From Candidatus Gastranaerophilales bacterium (GTDB lineage Bacteria > Cyanobacteriota > Vampirovibrionia > Gastranaerophilales > Gastranaerophilaceae), in the NCBI GenBank assembly GCA_944322745.1, contig CALUPV010000001.1, forward strand, positions 62,001 through 126,000: a stretch of 64,000 bases of DNA, given 5' to 3'. The notes under the pieces were generated by a model. It was not told the DNA's origin, did not search any database, and saw only the letters and a program-made list of their open reading frames with translations. The position numbers and the translations under genes are program-made. Numbering within the stretch: the stretch's first letter is position 1; each line of letters begins with the position of its first letter. Shown here piece after piece: positions 1 through 9,597 of the stretch.

Positions 1-1
1 T

Positions 2-151
2 AAAGAAGTTGAGATGATTGATACCGATGTAAATATTGAGATAGACACAAATTCTGCTGGTTACAAATATGCGTCTATGCAACAAACAGAAGAGCATATA
101 GATATAAAATTATTTGAAGATGATAAAAACAGTTCAACAGGAAACATCTGA
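2..151 (+). CDS. C-terminal end of an unidentified protein
   Basis: An open frame enters from the left edge and runs about 49 codons to a TGA at 149-151. The visible tail is acidic and polar, ending DDKNSSTGNI, with no recognisable domain. It converges on the histidine kinase gene, whose stop lies 16 bases away. The start and function lie outside the window. The reading frame is clear, but nothing can be said about its role. Confidence 0.6.
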   Translation, partial: KEVEMIDTDVNIEIDTNSAGYKYASMQQTEEHIDIKLFEDDKNSSTGNI

Positions 152-166
152 TTAATTTCAATATTC

Positions 167-1165
167 CTATATATTAAAAGGCAAAGTTAAAACAAAGGTT
201 GTTTGTCCTTCTATTGACGAATCGACTTCAATATTTCCATTGTGTGCCAGAACTATTTGCTGAGACAAATATAGCCCCAAGCCTGTTCCTGCTTTTCTAA
301 ATTTTGAATGACCACAATAATATTTTTGAAAAATCAAATCTAAATCATCTTTAGAAATTCCAGTTCCTTTGTTTGTAAATAATAGTTTGACTTTTTCATC
401 ATATAATTTTGTTTCCAATATAATTTCAGAAGCTTCGGGACTAAAAGAAAGAGCATTTTGCAATAAATTTTTTATTACTCTCTTCAATTGAAAAACATCA
501 AAATCAATTTCAACATTTTTTGTTTGTTCCAAATTAACAATTATCTTATGTTCTGTCTGAATAGCAATCTGACGCATTTCTTCCACAGTAGATTTAATGA
601 AAGAATTAATAGAATTTCTGGACTTATTTAATTTAATAGTTTTTTGTTCTAATTTATATGTTTCAAGCATATTTTCAATCAAATCCTTTAGTTCTTGATT
701 TGAAGATTTCATTAATTTTAATATTTCCGATTGTTTTTCGTTCAAAGAGCCAAAGCGACCATCCAATAAATAATTTAAAGAATTCAATTCTGCAATAACA
801 GGCACTTTCATATCATGAGTTAATGTTGCGGCAAATTCTTCTTTAAAAAGTTGTAACTGTTTTTCTTGTTTTATAACTTCTTCCAGAGATAAATTCTTCT
901 TAGATAAAGTTGTTTGATATTCTTTTATCATCAACTCCCTATCATACATTGTTTCAAAAAGACGATTCGTTGATACTTCCAATTCTTTATTATTTAAATT
1001 ATCGAGTCTAACATTTATGTCTCCGTATCTGACTCTTTTAACAGCCAAATATATTTTTGAAACATCATTCAAAAGTCGATTATATTTTTTCAATATATAT
1101 ATAAATCCGGCAAATAAAAAAAGATAAATAATTATAAGAAAAGTTATTATGCTAAAAGATATCAT
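167..1165 (-). CDS. Membrane-bound sensor histidine kinase
   Basis: One strong N-terminal membrane helix is followed by a short HAMP-like linker (RYGDINVRL), a coiled coil, and a HisKA segment with the phospho-acceptor His in LTHDMKVP (about residue 117). A HATPase_c domain follows, with an N box (NLLQNALSFSP), NKGTGIS and a GTGLGLYLS G2 box. It would autophosphorylate and pass phosphate to a response regulator. No regulator lies next to it, so it is an orphan here. I chose the ATG at 1165 because it sits six bases after a perfect TATAAT; an in-frame TTG at 1183 is the alternative. Family call is secure, signal and partner are unknown. Confidence 0.88.
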   Translation of the reverse strand: MISFSIITFLIIIYLFLFAGFIYILKKYNRLLNDVSKIYLAVKRVRYGDINVRLDNLNNKELEVSTNRLFETMYDRELMIKEYQTTLSKKNLSLEEVIKQEKQLQLFKEEFAATLTHDMKVPVIAELNSLNYLLDGRFGSLNEKQSEILKLMKSSNQELKDLIENMLETYKLEQKTIKLNKSRNSINSFIKSTVEEMRQIAIQTEHKIIVNLEQTKNVEIDFDVFQLKRVIKNLLQNALSFSPEASEIILETKLYDEKVKLLFTNKGTGISKDDLDLIFQKYYCGHSKFRKAGTGLGLYLSQQIVLAHNGNIEVDSSIEGQTTFVLTLPFNI

Positions 1166-1171
1166 ATCAAA

Positions 1172-1177
1172 ATTATA
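1172..1177 (-). promoter_or_regulatory. Candidate -10 box for a (near-)leaderless histidine kinase mRNA
   Basis: On the minus strand TATAAT lies immediately downstream of the tsf terminator T-run, six bases before the kinase ATG at 1165. Transcription from it would start at or within a base or two of that ATG. No good -35 is seen because the terminator hairpin occupies that place. The motif is seen; promoter activity is inferred. Confidence 0.35.
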
Positions 1178-1183
1178 ACACAA

Positions 1184-1215
1184 AAAAGAGGCACCTTTAT
1201 AAAGGTGCCTCTTTT
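1184..1215 (-). terminator. Rho-independent terminator after tsf
   Basis: A perfect 32-base palindrome (arms AAAAGAGGCACCTTTA and its complement) lies just after the tsf stop and runs into T residues on the minus strand. It ends the rpsB-tsf transcripts and abuts the histidine kinase start. Confidence 0.85.
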
Positions 1216-1226
1216 ATTAACGAAAT

Positions 1227-2090
1227 CTATTTTACCATTTGATTCATAACTTCTTCAGCAAAATTATCTTGTCTTTTTTCAAGACCTTCACCTAATGTCC
1301 AACGAACAAAAGATTTAATTTCTAATTTACCGGCTAATAAAGCTTCAATGGTTTGATCAGGATTTTTAACAAACGGTTGTTCCATTAAACATTTTTGCGA
1401 CATTAGTTTGTTTACACGCCCCTCAACTATTTTAGCTCTGATATTTTCAGGCTTCTTAGCCAAATCTTCCTTACCCATTTCAATTCTGGTTTCTTCATCT
1501 ATAACAGATTGCGGAATTTCTTTTCTTGAAACAAATTCCGGAGCAGAAGATGCAATATGTAAAGCAACATCTTTTAAAAGCACTTCATCTTGAGCTGTAG
1601 CAGACAGTAAAACACCAATTTTACCATTATGTACATATGTTGCCAGATTTCCTTGAAGAATTTCAAATCTTCTAATACTGATTTTTTCACCAATTGTAGC
1701 AATTTTGTCTTTCACTGCATCTTCTATCTTCATATTACAACAAGCACAAACAGATGAATTCAATGCATCCATATCTTTTGGTTTTGTAGTTGCAATATGC
1801 TTAGCAAGACCATTAACAAAAGTTTTAAAATCTTCATTTTTTGCTACAAAATCTGTTTCACAGTTAACTTCAACAATAGCACCAACGCCATTTTCAATAT
1901 ATGTTGCAACTAAACCTTCAGCAGCAATTCTGTTTTGTTTTTTCTCAGCAGAAGCAATACCTTTTTGTCTCAAAAATTCCATTGCTTTTTCAATATCGCC
2001 GTCACATTGTTCAAGAGCTTTTTTAGAGTCCATAAAGCCAGCGCCTGTCTTTTCTCTAAGTTCTTTAACCATAGCAGCTGTTACTGTCAT
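1227..2090 (-). CDS. tsf: Elongation factor Ts
   Basis: EF-Ts is the guanine nucleotide exchange factor that recycles EF-Tu-GDP in translation. The N-terminal UBA-like domain (VKELREKTGAGFMDSKKAL, residues 9-27) and the diagnostic CETDFVAKN motif (about residues 77-85) are intact, and 287 residues is close to the usual length. A CACC cysteine cluster near residue 110 is unusual for the family. It lies downstream of rpsB, the classical rpsB-tsf order, separated by a hairpin terminator that probably lowers rather than abolishes readthrough. The start at 2090 is supported by the conserved N-terminus. Confidence 0.97.
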   Translation of the reverse strand: MTVTAAMVKELREKTGAGFMDSKKALEQCDGDIEKAMEFLRQKGIASAEKKQNRIAAEGLVATYIENGVGAIVEVNCETDFVAKNEDFKTFVNGLAKHIATTKPKDMDALNSSVCACCNMKIEDAVKDKIATIGEKISIRRFEILQGNLATYVHNGKIGVLLSATAQDEVLLKDVALHIASSAPEFVSRKEIPQSVIDEETRIEMGKEDLAKKPENIRAKIVEGRVNKLMSQKCLMEQPFVKNPDQTIEALLAGKLEIKSFVRWTLGEGLEKRQDNFAEEVMNQMVK

Positions 2091-2150
2091 AATTTATTAT
2101 CCTTTCAATATCTTATAAAAATACCAAAACATTTTAATACAAAAAATTTT

Positions 2151-2179
2151 GAGATACTTCTGATTTTCAGAAGTATCTC
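2151..2179 (-). terminator. Hairpin between rpsB and tsf
   Basis: Arms GAGATACTTCTGA and TCAGAAGTATCTC with a three-base loop are followed on the minus strand by AAAATTTTTTG. It is a good rho-independent terminator inside the rpsB-tsf unit. It may act as an attenuator setting the S2 to EF-Ts ratio, or tsf may have its own promoter in the short gap. Confidence 0.75.
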
Positions 2180-2186
2180 AAATATT

Positions 2187-2999
2187 TTATTCTTCAGTTT
2201 GAGTTTCTTCTTCTTCAACTTTAGCTTCTTCGACTTCAGCCTTCACGTCTTCAGATACACCTGCATCTTCAGCTTTAATAGACTGGATTTTAGACATTTG
2301 ATTAGCTTTATTTTCTCTTAATTGTTTTCCTTCAAGAACAGCATCTGCAAGCTTTGAGCAAACTAACTTTATAGATCTTATAGCATCATCATTACCTGGA
2401 ACTATATAATCAATTCCATCAGGGTCAGCATTTGTATCAGCTAAACAAATAACAGGAATATTTAACTTATTAGCTTCAGCAATTGCAATTGCTTCTTTCT
2501 TTTGGTCAATAACAACCAATAAATCAGGCATACCTCTCATTTCTTTGATACCGCCTAAAGTTTTAGTTAATTTAGCAAGTTTTCTCATCATTTGAGCAAC
2601 TTCTTTTTTAGGCAATTTATCAATTTGACCTGAATTTGAGAATTCTTCAATTTCTCTTAATTTGTTAACTCTGCCTCTGATTGTTTCAAAGTTAGTTAAC
2701 ATTCCGCCTAACCATCTTCTGTTTACATAATAAGCACCAGCTCTTGTAGCTTCTTCAGCAACTACGTCAACTGCTTGTTTTTTTGTACCAACAAAAACAA
2801 CATTTTGACCTTTTGCAGCTGCATCTCTAACTACAGCATATGCTTCGTCTAATTTTTCAGAAGTTTTTCTTAAGTCTAATACATAAATTCCATTTCTTGC
2901 ACCATATATATATGGTTTCATTTTTGGGTTCCATCTTTGAGTTTGGTGACCAAAATGTACACCTGCGTCAAGTAATTCAATCATTGATGCTACCGGCAT
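2187..2999 (-). CDS. rpsB: 30S ribosomal protein S2
   Basis: S2 binds 16S rRNA late in 30S assembly and recruits S1. The N-terminus [20 protein letters not shown] and the block [11 protein letters not shown] are diagnostic, as is [22 protein letters not shown] near the C-terminus. The protein is 270 residues with an acidic Glu-rich tail. I start at 2999 because a GGAGA ribosome binding site precedes it; an in-frame ATG 15 codons upstream would add a segment not typical of S2. It is first in the rpsB-tsf unit. Confidence 0.97.
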   Translation of the reverse strand: MPVASMIELLDAGVHFGHQTQRWNPKMKPYIYGARNGIYVLDLRKTSEKLDEAYAVVRDAAAKGQNVVFVGTKKQAVDVVAEEATRAGAYYVNRRWLGGMLTNFETIRGRVNKLREIEEFSNSGQIDKLPKKEVAQMMRKLAKLTKTLGGIKEMRGMPDLLVVIDQKKEAIAIAEANKLNIPVICLADTNADPDGIDYIVPGNDDAIRSIKLVCSKLADAVLEGKQLRENKANQMSKIQSIKAEDAGVSEDVKAEVEEAKVEEEETQTEE

Positions 3000-3110
3000 C
3001 GTTCTTTCTCCTTTTTTCTTGTAACCTATGAATTGCTTTCCCATCTTTATAAGACTAAGTTATCATCACCTTATGCGACATAACCTATCGGATTCACAAC
3101 TCAATAATCA
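3000..3110 (-). promoter_or_regulatory. rpsB: rpsB leader region
   Basis: The minus-strand leader ahead of rpsB contains a small hairpin (TTATG-TCG-CATAA, about 3071-3083) and an in-frame ATG 45 bases upstream of the chosen start. S2 leaders are known autoregulatory sites in other bacteria. Here only the location and the small hairpin support that, so it is a weak proposal. Confidence 0.2.
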
Positions 3111-3265
3111 TGGTAATACAAACAAAAAAAAAGTAAAAATAAAAATATGATAATTAAAAAAATAACAATTATCCTGTTACATAAGTTAAGGATTAATATT
3201 TTTCATTTACTCTTTGAATTATAATTTTACAAAATACGAAGTTTATGGTTAGAAAAGGGTTTTAT

Positions 3266-6200
3266 ATGAAAAAATTTTTCAAAGTTCTTGGAGTTTTAAT
3301 AGTTTCAATTGTTGTACTTTTATATTTGAGTTTTCTGTTTATACTTCCAAATGCTGTGGATTTAAATAAATTCAAACCTGAAATACAAAAATTAGTAAAA
3401 GAACAAGCTAATCTTAATATAGACTTTGATAATCCTAAAATTTCGGTAACACCACTATTATCTGCAGGCATTAATGCAAATAATATTTCCTTAAATCTTC
3501 CAGATGATTCTAATCTTTTAAAAGCCGACTCTTTTACAGGAAGGATTTCTCTTCCGCATTTATTATTCTTGACTGTTAAAGTTTCTAAAGCTGAAATAAT
3601 AAATCCAATATTAAATATTGATATAGTAGATGGAAAAGCATTTAAAGCTGTTCAAGCCTATGAAGTAATTTTAAATAATAAAGAAGAAAAGATAGAAGAA
3701 AATTTACAAACCGCACAAAAACCAATAATTGATCCTGCTTTGATAAAAGTACAAATTCCTGCTTTTAAACTAATAAACTATTGTGCAAAAATTAATGATT
3801 TAAAAACTTCTGACACACTAAAATTAAATGGTAATGAGCTTGTTTTAGGTTATAGAAACGGAGAAAGCATACTATTAAAAACGAATGCAGAATTATTTAT
3901 TAACGAAACAAAAAATATAAATGCAAACATAGATATAGATACAATAATTCCAAAACAAAGCAAACTGGATGAAGAAGACGATAAAGCTCAAAGAGTTGAA
4001 ATTCCTTTTATAAACCCAGTTGCAATGTACAAAGCATACGATTTAAAAGCTAACATTGATTCAAAAATTAAAATCAGAAACAAAAATAAACAAATTATAT
4101 CAAACGGTTATTTTAATATTGATAATTTTACAATCAACTTAGCCGGTTTAAAACTTCCTGAAAGTAAAATCCATTTTACTTCAAAAGGTACAAAAGTTAA
4201 TTTGGATACAGATTTATATATAACAAATGAAGAAAAAATATCCGTTCTCGGAATGTTAAATTATGGTGCAAAGCCTGCAACAGATATAAAAATCACTTCA
4301 AATGAAATACATATAAATAATGTTATAAATTTAATAAAAGCAACTTTAGATTCCCTTCACCTAAAACATGAACTCAATCCAATAATAGGGGAAGGTATTT
4401 TTACAGCTGATACTTATATTAAGACTGATTTTAAAAAGCTAAATTCAAACGGAAACATTAAAATAAAAAACTGCATTATAAAAAATAAAGATAAAAATCT
4501 GCAGTTAGCAAAAATAAATTCTATAATATCTTTAGATAACAGTATTCTTAAATTTATAGATACCTCTTTAGAAATTGCAGAAACAATATTTAAAATCGAT
4601 GGAAGTATCAATGAAAAATCATATGCTGATATTTCTATTTTAATGGAACAAATGCCATTAGCTAAAGTATTTTCTATGTTTCTACCGGCAGAAATTAATA
4701 ACACCTACAATGTAAACTCAGGAAATATAAACCTAATTGCGAATATAAAAGGTGAATTAAAAAATGCAAACGGAAATATCAAGTTATCACTTAAGAATTT
4801 GTCATTAACAGATAAAATTAATAAAATAGACTACCTAAATAATTTATTAGTTGCAGATTTTACAAGTGATTTTAAAACATTTACAGGTAATATAAACAAC
4901 TCTGATTTTAAGTTAAAAATTAATGGAGCAAGTATTGATTGTGAAAAATTCTCGCTTAACATCGGAGAAAAAGATTTAAAAATAAATCCCTCAATAATAA
5001 AAATAAACAAGTCTACAGACATTAATCTAGATGGTGAAATCAAAGACTATATAAAAAATCCGATATTCAATTTTAACGTAAACGGCAATGTCAGAACTAA
5101 AGACCTTAAACAATTTTTGGGTTCTGATATGGCAATCTTCATAAAAGAAAAAGGAATTATCCCTATAAATATAAACTTAAACGGCGATAAAAAGAAACAG
5201 ACATTAACAGCATCATTAGAAGCGAATGCCAATAACTATATTACTCCAATTGATATAAAAAATGTTCTGGATAAAAATACCATATTTAAAACAGTTATTG
5301 ACTTTAAAGGAGATAGGTTAAAAATAAAAGACACAGGATTTTATATAAAGACAATTGAACAAGATTCTGAAAATCCTGAAAAGACAATAACAAAATATGA
5401 AGAAATTGTAGATATAGATGGAACAATAACAAAATTAAATACAAAAACTCCAAATATAAATCTTATAAAAATAAAAATGCCAAAAGATTTAAATGTTGTT
5501 ATTTGTGCTTTTCCACAATCAAATTTAAATGCTAATGGAAATATTCTTATATTTGGTGATTTATTTGCACCAAGAATACGAGGTGAATTTGATATCTGGG
5601 ATCTATCTATTCCTGAACTCTTTATAAAAATGGACAAAGCATCATCAAAATTTGAAGGTAAAAATCTTGATATCAATATAAAAAATTTAATTGCGAATAG
5701 TTCAGATTATAACATTTTGATAAACGCAGATTTAAATCCATCAAAATACTTTACTATTAAGAATTTAAATTTAATATCAAATCTAACCGATGCAGATAAA
5801 TTAATGGAAGTATCAAATGCAGCTATGAAATATATGCCTATAGCTACAACAGAGAACAATACTAAAAACACTAATCAAGCTGCAGATATTCCAGTTATAA
5901 TAAAAGACGGTAACATTGACATAAAAGAAATAAAAACAGGCAATATCACTTTAAATGAAACAACTGGAAGAATTTCATTTAATAAAAATATATTATATAT
6001 AAATAATTTAATAACATCAGGATTTAAAGGAAAAATAAAAGGTGATGTATCAACAAACATACTAACAAGTGAAATAAAAGCAGCACTAAAAGGTAACAAT
6101 TTAGATGTAGAAAAAACTCTTTTGGATGCAGCAGCAATGAAAGATACACTTACAGGCACTATGGACTTCGATACCAAAATATCATTAAAAGGTGTTACTT

Positions 6201-7147
6201 ATGAAGAACAAATGAAAACTTTAAAAGGAACATTGGACTTCACAATGGAAGACGGAACTCTCGGGCCATTTGGTAAAATAGAAAACTTAATTATGGCAGA
6301 AAATATAAGAGAATCGGCATTTTTCCAATCAACAATAGGAACAATTATAAATTCATTACTATCTTTTGATACAAGTCATTACAACACTCTTAAAGGTGAA
6401 TTAAGATTTAATAACGGGATAGCAGAAATAAACCCAATTACATCAACAGGAGATGTTATGGGTACATATATATTTGGTGATTTTGACTTAATAAAAAACA
6501 CTATAGATATTAAGTTAAGAGGACGTCTAGGCTCTCAAGTTTCGGATTCAATGGGACCACTTTCAATGCTAAACCCTGTAAATCTTGTAAAAGCAACTCC
6601 GGGCATGAGCATTGTATTAGGAAAAATGTTTGCACTATTTTGTGAAGAAGTAACAGAAGATGAAATAGCTCAAATTCCAAATCTAGGTAAAGATATATCT
6701 GATACAAATTCTACAAAGTTCCAAGTCATAGTAAGAGGCGATGTTGCAAAACCTTTAACCTTAATAAAATCATTCAAATGGTTAGCACTTGAGTCTGAAA
6801 TTCAAAATGCTAATTCATATTTAAATACAATACCAAAAGATACATTGCCTATTGATATAATAAATGTTGACAAGGAAGAAATAAAGACACAAGTAAAAGA
6901 ACAAACAAAGCAAACTGTAAAAGAAACTATCGAGAAATCATTATCTGAGGAAACAAAAGAATCTATAAATAAAACAAAAGAAACAACAGACAAACTAAAA
7001 AGTCTTTTTGGGAATAAAGAAACAACAAAAAAGACATTGGAAGAAACAAAAGAACAAGCAAAACAAAATTTGCTAAATCAACTAAAAGAACAAACATCAC
7101 AAACAGGAATAGAACAAGAGCCTGAAGCAAATACGACAACACCATAG
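3266..7147 (+). CDS. Very large AsmA-like membrane-anchored protein
   Basis: About 1293 residues. An N-terminal membrane helix (residues 6-28) precedes LPNAVDLNKFKPEIQKLVKE and a segment typical of the AsmA/DUF748 group, then a long run of beta-strand-rich repeats. A C-terminal AsmA-type region carries LKGTLDFTMEDGTLGPFGKI and related lines near residues 990-1080. AsmA-like proteins (YhdP, TamB relatives) bridge the periplasm and are linked to phospholipid movement to the outer membrane. After about residue 1190 comes an unusual Lys/Glu/Thr-rich, probably coiled-coil tail. The ATG at 3266 is preferred over the one at 3245 because AAAAGGG precedes it. It stands alone between rpsB and the NfeD/SPFH pair. 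Confidence 0.75.
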   Translation: MKKFFKVLGVLIVSIVVLLYLSFLFILPNAVDLNKFKPEIQKLVKEQANLNIDFDNPKISVTPLLSAGINANNISLNLPDDSNLLKADSFTGRISLPHLLFLTVKVSKAEIINPILNIDIVDGKAFKAVQAYEVILNNKEEKIEENLQTAQKPIIDPALIKVQIPAFKLINYCAKINDLKTSDTLKLNGNELVLGYRNGESILLKTNAELFINETKNINANIDIDTIIPKQSKLDEEDDKAQRVEIPFINPVAMYKAYDLKANIDSKIKIRNKNKQIISNGYFNIDNFTINLAGLKLPESKIHFTSKGTKVNLDTDLYITNEEKISVLGMLNYGAKPATDIKITSNEIHINNVINLIKATLDSLHLKHELNPIIGEGIFTADTYIKTDFKKLNSNGNIKIKNCIIKNKDKNLQLAKINSIISLDNSILKFIDTSLEIAETIFKIDGSINEKSYADISILMEQMPLAKVFSMFLPAEINNTYNVNSGNINLIANIKGELKNANGNIKLSLKNLSLTDKINKIDYLNNLLVADFTSDFKTFTGNINNSDFKLKINGASIDCEKFSLNIGEKDLKINPSIIKINKSTDINLDGEIKDYIKNPIFNFNVNGNVRTKDLKQFLGSDMAIFIKEKGIIPININLNGDKKKQTLTASLEANANNYITPIDIKNVLDKNTIFKTVIDFKGDRLKIKDTGFYIKTIEQDSENPEKTITKYEEIVDIDGTITKLNTKTPNINLIKIKMPKDLNVVICAFPQSNLNANGNILIFGDLFAPRIRGEFDIWDLSIPELFIKMDKASSKFEGKNLDINIKNLIANSSDYNILINADLNPSKYFTIKNLNLISNLTDADKLMEVSNAAMKYMPIATTENNTKNTNQAADIPVIIKDGNIDIKEIKTGNITLNETTGRISFNKNILYINNLITSGFKGKIKGDVSTNILTSEIKAALKGNNLDVEKTLLDAAAMKDTLTGTMDFDTKISLKGVTYEEQMKTLKGTLDFTMEDGTLGPFGKIENLIMAENIRESAFFQSTIGTIINSLLSFDTSHYNTLKGELRFNNGIAEINPITSTGDVMGTYIFGDFDLIKNTIDIKLRGRLGSQVSDSMGPLSMLNPVNLVKATPGMSIVLGKMFALFCEEVTEDEIAQIPNLGKDISDTNSTKFQVIVRGDVAKPLTLIKSFKWLALESEIQNANSYLNTIPKDTLPIDIINVDKEEIKTQVKEQTKQTVKETIEKSLSEETKESINKTKETTDKLKSLFGNKETTKKTLEETKEQAKQNLLNQLKEQTSQTGIEQEPEANTTTP

Positions 7148-7176
7148 AACAGAACAAACAAAAACTTTTAACAAAA

Positions 7177-7202
7177 AAAAGAGGATTAGAAAATCCTCTT
7201 TT
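7177..7202 (+). terminator. Terminator after the AsmA-like gene
   Basis: Arms AAAAGAGGATT and AATCCTCTTTT around a four-base loop, 30 bases after the AsmA-like stop. It matches the standard terminator form used throughout the window. Confidence 0.8.
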
Positions 7203-7264
7203 GACTAATCACAAAAAAAAATATATACTGGAGATATTAGTTATAGAAATTATAAGAGGTTTTT

Positions 7265-7693
7265 ATGTTTGAATTGTGGATGTTATATGTTATTTTATCA
7301 ATTATTGCAATAATAATTGAAATATTTGCGCCGAGCCTTTTTTGTATTAATTTTGCATTTGGAGGAATAATTACTGCTATTATTTCGATTTTTTGGGGTG
7401 ATTTATATACAACCTTAATCATTTTTGCAGCGATATCAGTAATTTCTCTAATATTTATAAAGCCGTTGCTAACAAAATTAATCAAAAAACAAAAAAATGC
7501 TGATTTTGATTCACAATACATTGGAAAAATTGTTAAAAGCATTGAACCAATAAATACAACTCAAGGTGCAGTAAGTATTTATGATGAGAGATGGGAAGCT
7601 CGAATAAAAGAAGGCGGAGAAGAAATTCCAATAGGTTGTGATGTAAAAATAATAGACAATGACAGCTTAATATTATATGTAGAAAAAGTATAG
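7265..7693 (+). CDS. NfeD-like membrane protein
   Basis: 142 residues. Two or three hydrophobic helices (about residues 5-70) precede a C-terminal OB-fold domain with GKIVKSIEPINTTQGAVSI and RWEARIKEGGEEIPIGCDVKI, as in short NfeD proteins. NfeD partners with SPFH/stomatin proteins in membrane microdomains, and the next gene, 12 bases downstream, is exactly such a protein. AAGAGG precedes the ATG at suitable spacing. The pairing makes the call firm; the physiological role is not clear from sequence. Confidence 0.85.
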   Translation: MFELWMLYVILSIIAIIIEIFAPSLFCINFAFGGIITAIISIFWGDLYTTLIIFAAISVISLIFIKPLLTKLIKKQKNADFDSQYIGKIVKSIEPINTTQGAVSIYDERWEARIKEGGEEIPIGCDVKIIDNDSLILYVEKV

Positions 7694-7705
7694 AGGAGAC
7701 TAAAC

Positions 7706-8677
7706 ATGGGTTTTTTAGTTTTAGGTTTATTATGCCTTGCTTTAATTTTTGTATTAAAGGGATGCATAATTGTACAACAGCAAGAAGCAGTAATTATACA
7801 ACGATTGGGTCAATATTCTAAAACATTGGCTCCTGGCCTACATTGGATTGTACCTTTTTTTGATTCTCCAAGACCAATGTTAAAAATAGAGAAGCAAAAA
7901 TCGCTCGATGGAAGAACATATTCATCTATTACATATTCTCCACGAATTGATTTAAGAGAGACTGTTTATGATTTTCCCAGACAAAATGTAATTACAAAAG
8001 ATAATGTAACTATAAGTATTAACGCTCTTTTATATTTCCAAATTATAGATGCCCAAAAAGCTTTGTATTCAATTGAAAATTTACCGGAAGCTATTGAAAA
8101 ATTAACACAAACTAATTTAAGAAACTTAGTTGGACAATTAGCATTAGATGAAACTTTAGTATCTCGTGACATAATAAATGACAAATTAAGAGAGATTCTT
8201 GATAAAGCAACTGATAAATGGGGTGTAAAAGTAAACCGTGTAGAACTTCAAGATATAGTTCCGCCTGCATCAATACAACAAGCAATGGAAAAAGAAAAGA
8301 AAGCAGAACAAGACAGACGTGCTACAATTCTTGAAGCAGAAGGTATAAAAAAATCTGCAATATTAACAGCAGAAGGTGAAAAAATGGCTGCAATAAATAA
8401 GGCAGAGGGTGAAAAGCAAGCAGAAATTTTAAGAGCGGAAGGGGTCGCACAAGCTCGTATTATTGAAGCAGATGCAGAAAAAGAAGCTATTAGCAGAATA
8501 GTAAATGCTCTAGCAGATAAAGGCAAACCGGATCAATATTTGATTGCTATGAAATATCTTGAAACATTGAGCAATATAACAGCAGGAAGTGATAATAAAG
8601 TTGTTTATATGCCTTACGAAGCAACAGGAATTCTAAGTTCAGTTGACGGAATAAAACAAATGTTCGACAAAAAATAA
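7706..8677 (+). CDS. SPFH/stomatin-like membrane protein (QmcA type)
   Basis: 323 residues. One N-terminal membrane helix (residues 2-19) leads into an SPFH/Band 7 domain: QQEAVIIQRLGQYSKTLAPG, LRETVYDFPRQNVITKDNVT and WGVKVNRVELQDI. An Ala/Glu-rich coiled coil with repeated AEGEK units follows (about residues 190-265), then a short C-terminal domain. Such proteins oligomerise into membrane scaffolds and often bind FtsH or NfeD-type partners. It forms a two-gene operon with the NfeD-like gene. GAGGAG lies upstream of the ATG. Confidence 0.92.
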   Translation: MGFLVLGLLCLALIFVLKGCIIVQQQEAVIIQRLGQYSKTLAPGLHWIVPFFDSPRPMLKIEKQKSLDGRTYSSITYSPRIDLRETVYDFPRQNVITKDNVTISINALLYFQIIDAQKALYSIENLPEAIEKLTQTNLRNLVGQLALDETLVSRDIINDKLREILDKATDKWGVKVNRVELQDIVPPASIQQAMEKEKKAEQDRRATILEAEGIKKSAILTAEGEKMAAINKAEGEKQAEILRAEGVAQARIIEADAEKEAISRIVNALADKGKPDQYLIAMKYLETLSNITAGSDNKVVYMPYEATGILSSVDGIKQMFDKK

Positions 8678-8697
8678 TTTTAATATATAAGAAACAT

Positions 8698-8729
8698 AAA
8701 AAGGAACGATAAAATTATCGTTCCTTTTT
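8698..8729 (+). terminator. Terminator after the NfeD/SPFH operon
   Basis: Perfect 14-base arms (AAAAAGGAACGATA and complement) with a short loop, ending in TTTTT. Confidence 0.85.
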
Positions 8730-8758
8730 GTGTTAGGATAAGTATAAAGAGGTATATT

Positions 8759-9436
8759 ATGCAAGGTATTATTTTCGACTTCAATGGTACATTATTTTTC
8801 GATTCTCATATGCATTATGAAGCTTGGAGATTATACTCTAAAAAATTGAGAGGCTATGAATTTTCAGATGAAGAAATGCGAGAAAAAATGTTTGGAAGAA
8901 CCAATGCAGATATAATTGAATATGCAATTGGCAGAAAACCAACACCAGATTTAGTAATAAATTTGGCAAAAGAAAAAGAATCAATGTATCGGGAAATGTG
9001 TAAAAAAGATAGAAAGAACATGATATTAGCGCCCGGTGCAGAAAAATTCCTTGATTTTTTAAAAGAAAAAGAAATTCCACGAACAATTGCGACAATGTCA
9101 GAATGGGATAACGTAGAGTTCTACATTAAAGAATTTAATTTGGGAAAATGGTTTGATATAGAAAAAATAGTATATTCAAATGGTAAAATTCCAGGAAAAC
9201 CAGCTCCCGATATATATAAAATAGCAGCAAAGAATTTAAATATAGAGCCAAAAGATTGTATTGTTGTAGAAGATGCAATATCAGGGATAAACGCTGCAAA
9301 CAATGCCGGTATAGGAATGATTATAGCTATAGCATCTATTGAAGATGATGCTTTATATTCATCAATTCCCTATGTAAAACAAATTATACATAATTTTGAC
9401 GAAATAGATAAAAAACTTTTTAAAAGAATATATTAA
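8759..9436 (+). CDS. HAD-family hydrolase, beta-phosphoglucomutase-like
   Basis: 225 residues. Motif I is DFNGTLFFDS at the N-terminus, followed by an alpha-helical cap. Motif II is TMSEWDN (about residue 108), motif III the Lys in GKPAPDIY, and motif IV VVEDAISGINAANNAG. The order fits HAD subfamily IA phosphatases/mutases. The second Asp of motif I, the usual general acid/base, is Asn. This occurs in some family members but weakens any claim of ordinary phosphatase activity. GAGGTATATT precedes the ATG. Substrate unknown. Confidence 0.82.
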   Translation: MQGIIFDFNGTLFFDSHMHYEAWRLYSKKLRGYEFSDEEMREKMFGRTNADIIEYAIGRKPTPDLVINLAKEKESMYREMCKKDRKNMILAPGAEKFLDFLKEKEIPRTIATMSEWDNVEFYIKEFNLGKWFDIEKIVYSNGKIPGKPAPDIYKIAAKNLNIEPKDCIVVEDAISGINAANNAGIGMIIAIASIEDDALYSSIPYVKQIIHNFDEIDKKLFKRIY

Positions 9437-9597
9437 GTTTTATTAAAAATAATCTAATCCATTTATTTGTAGTATTTTTACAAAAAAGTAGAATGTAAAG
9501 TGATTCAAAAATTAACAATTTCTATACTACAATTTTTTTTACATGTTTATGGGGAAAAAATAAACACATTTTAAAAATAAACATGGGGGAAAAGAGA

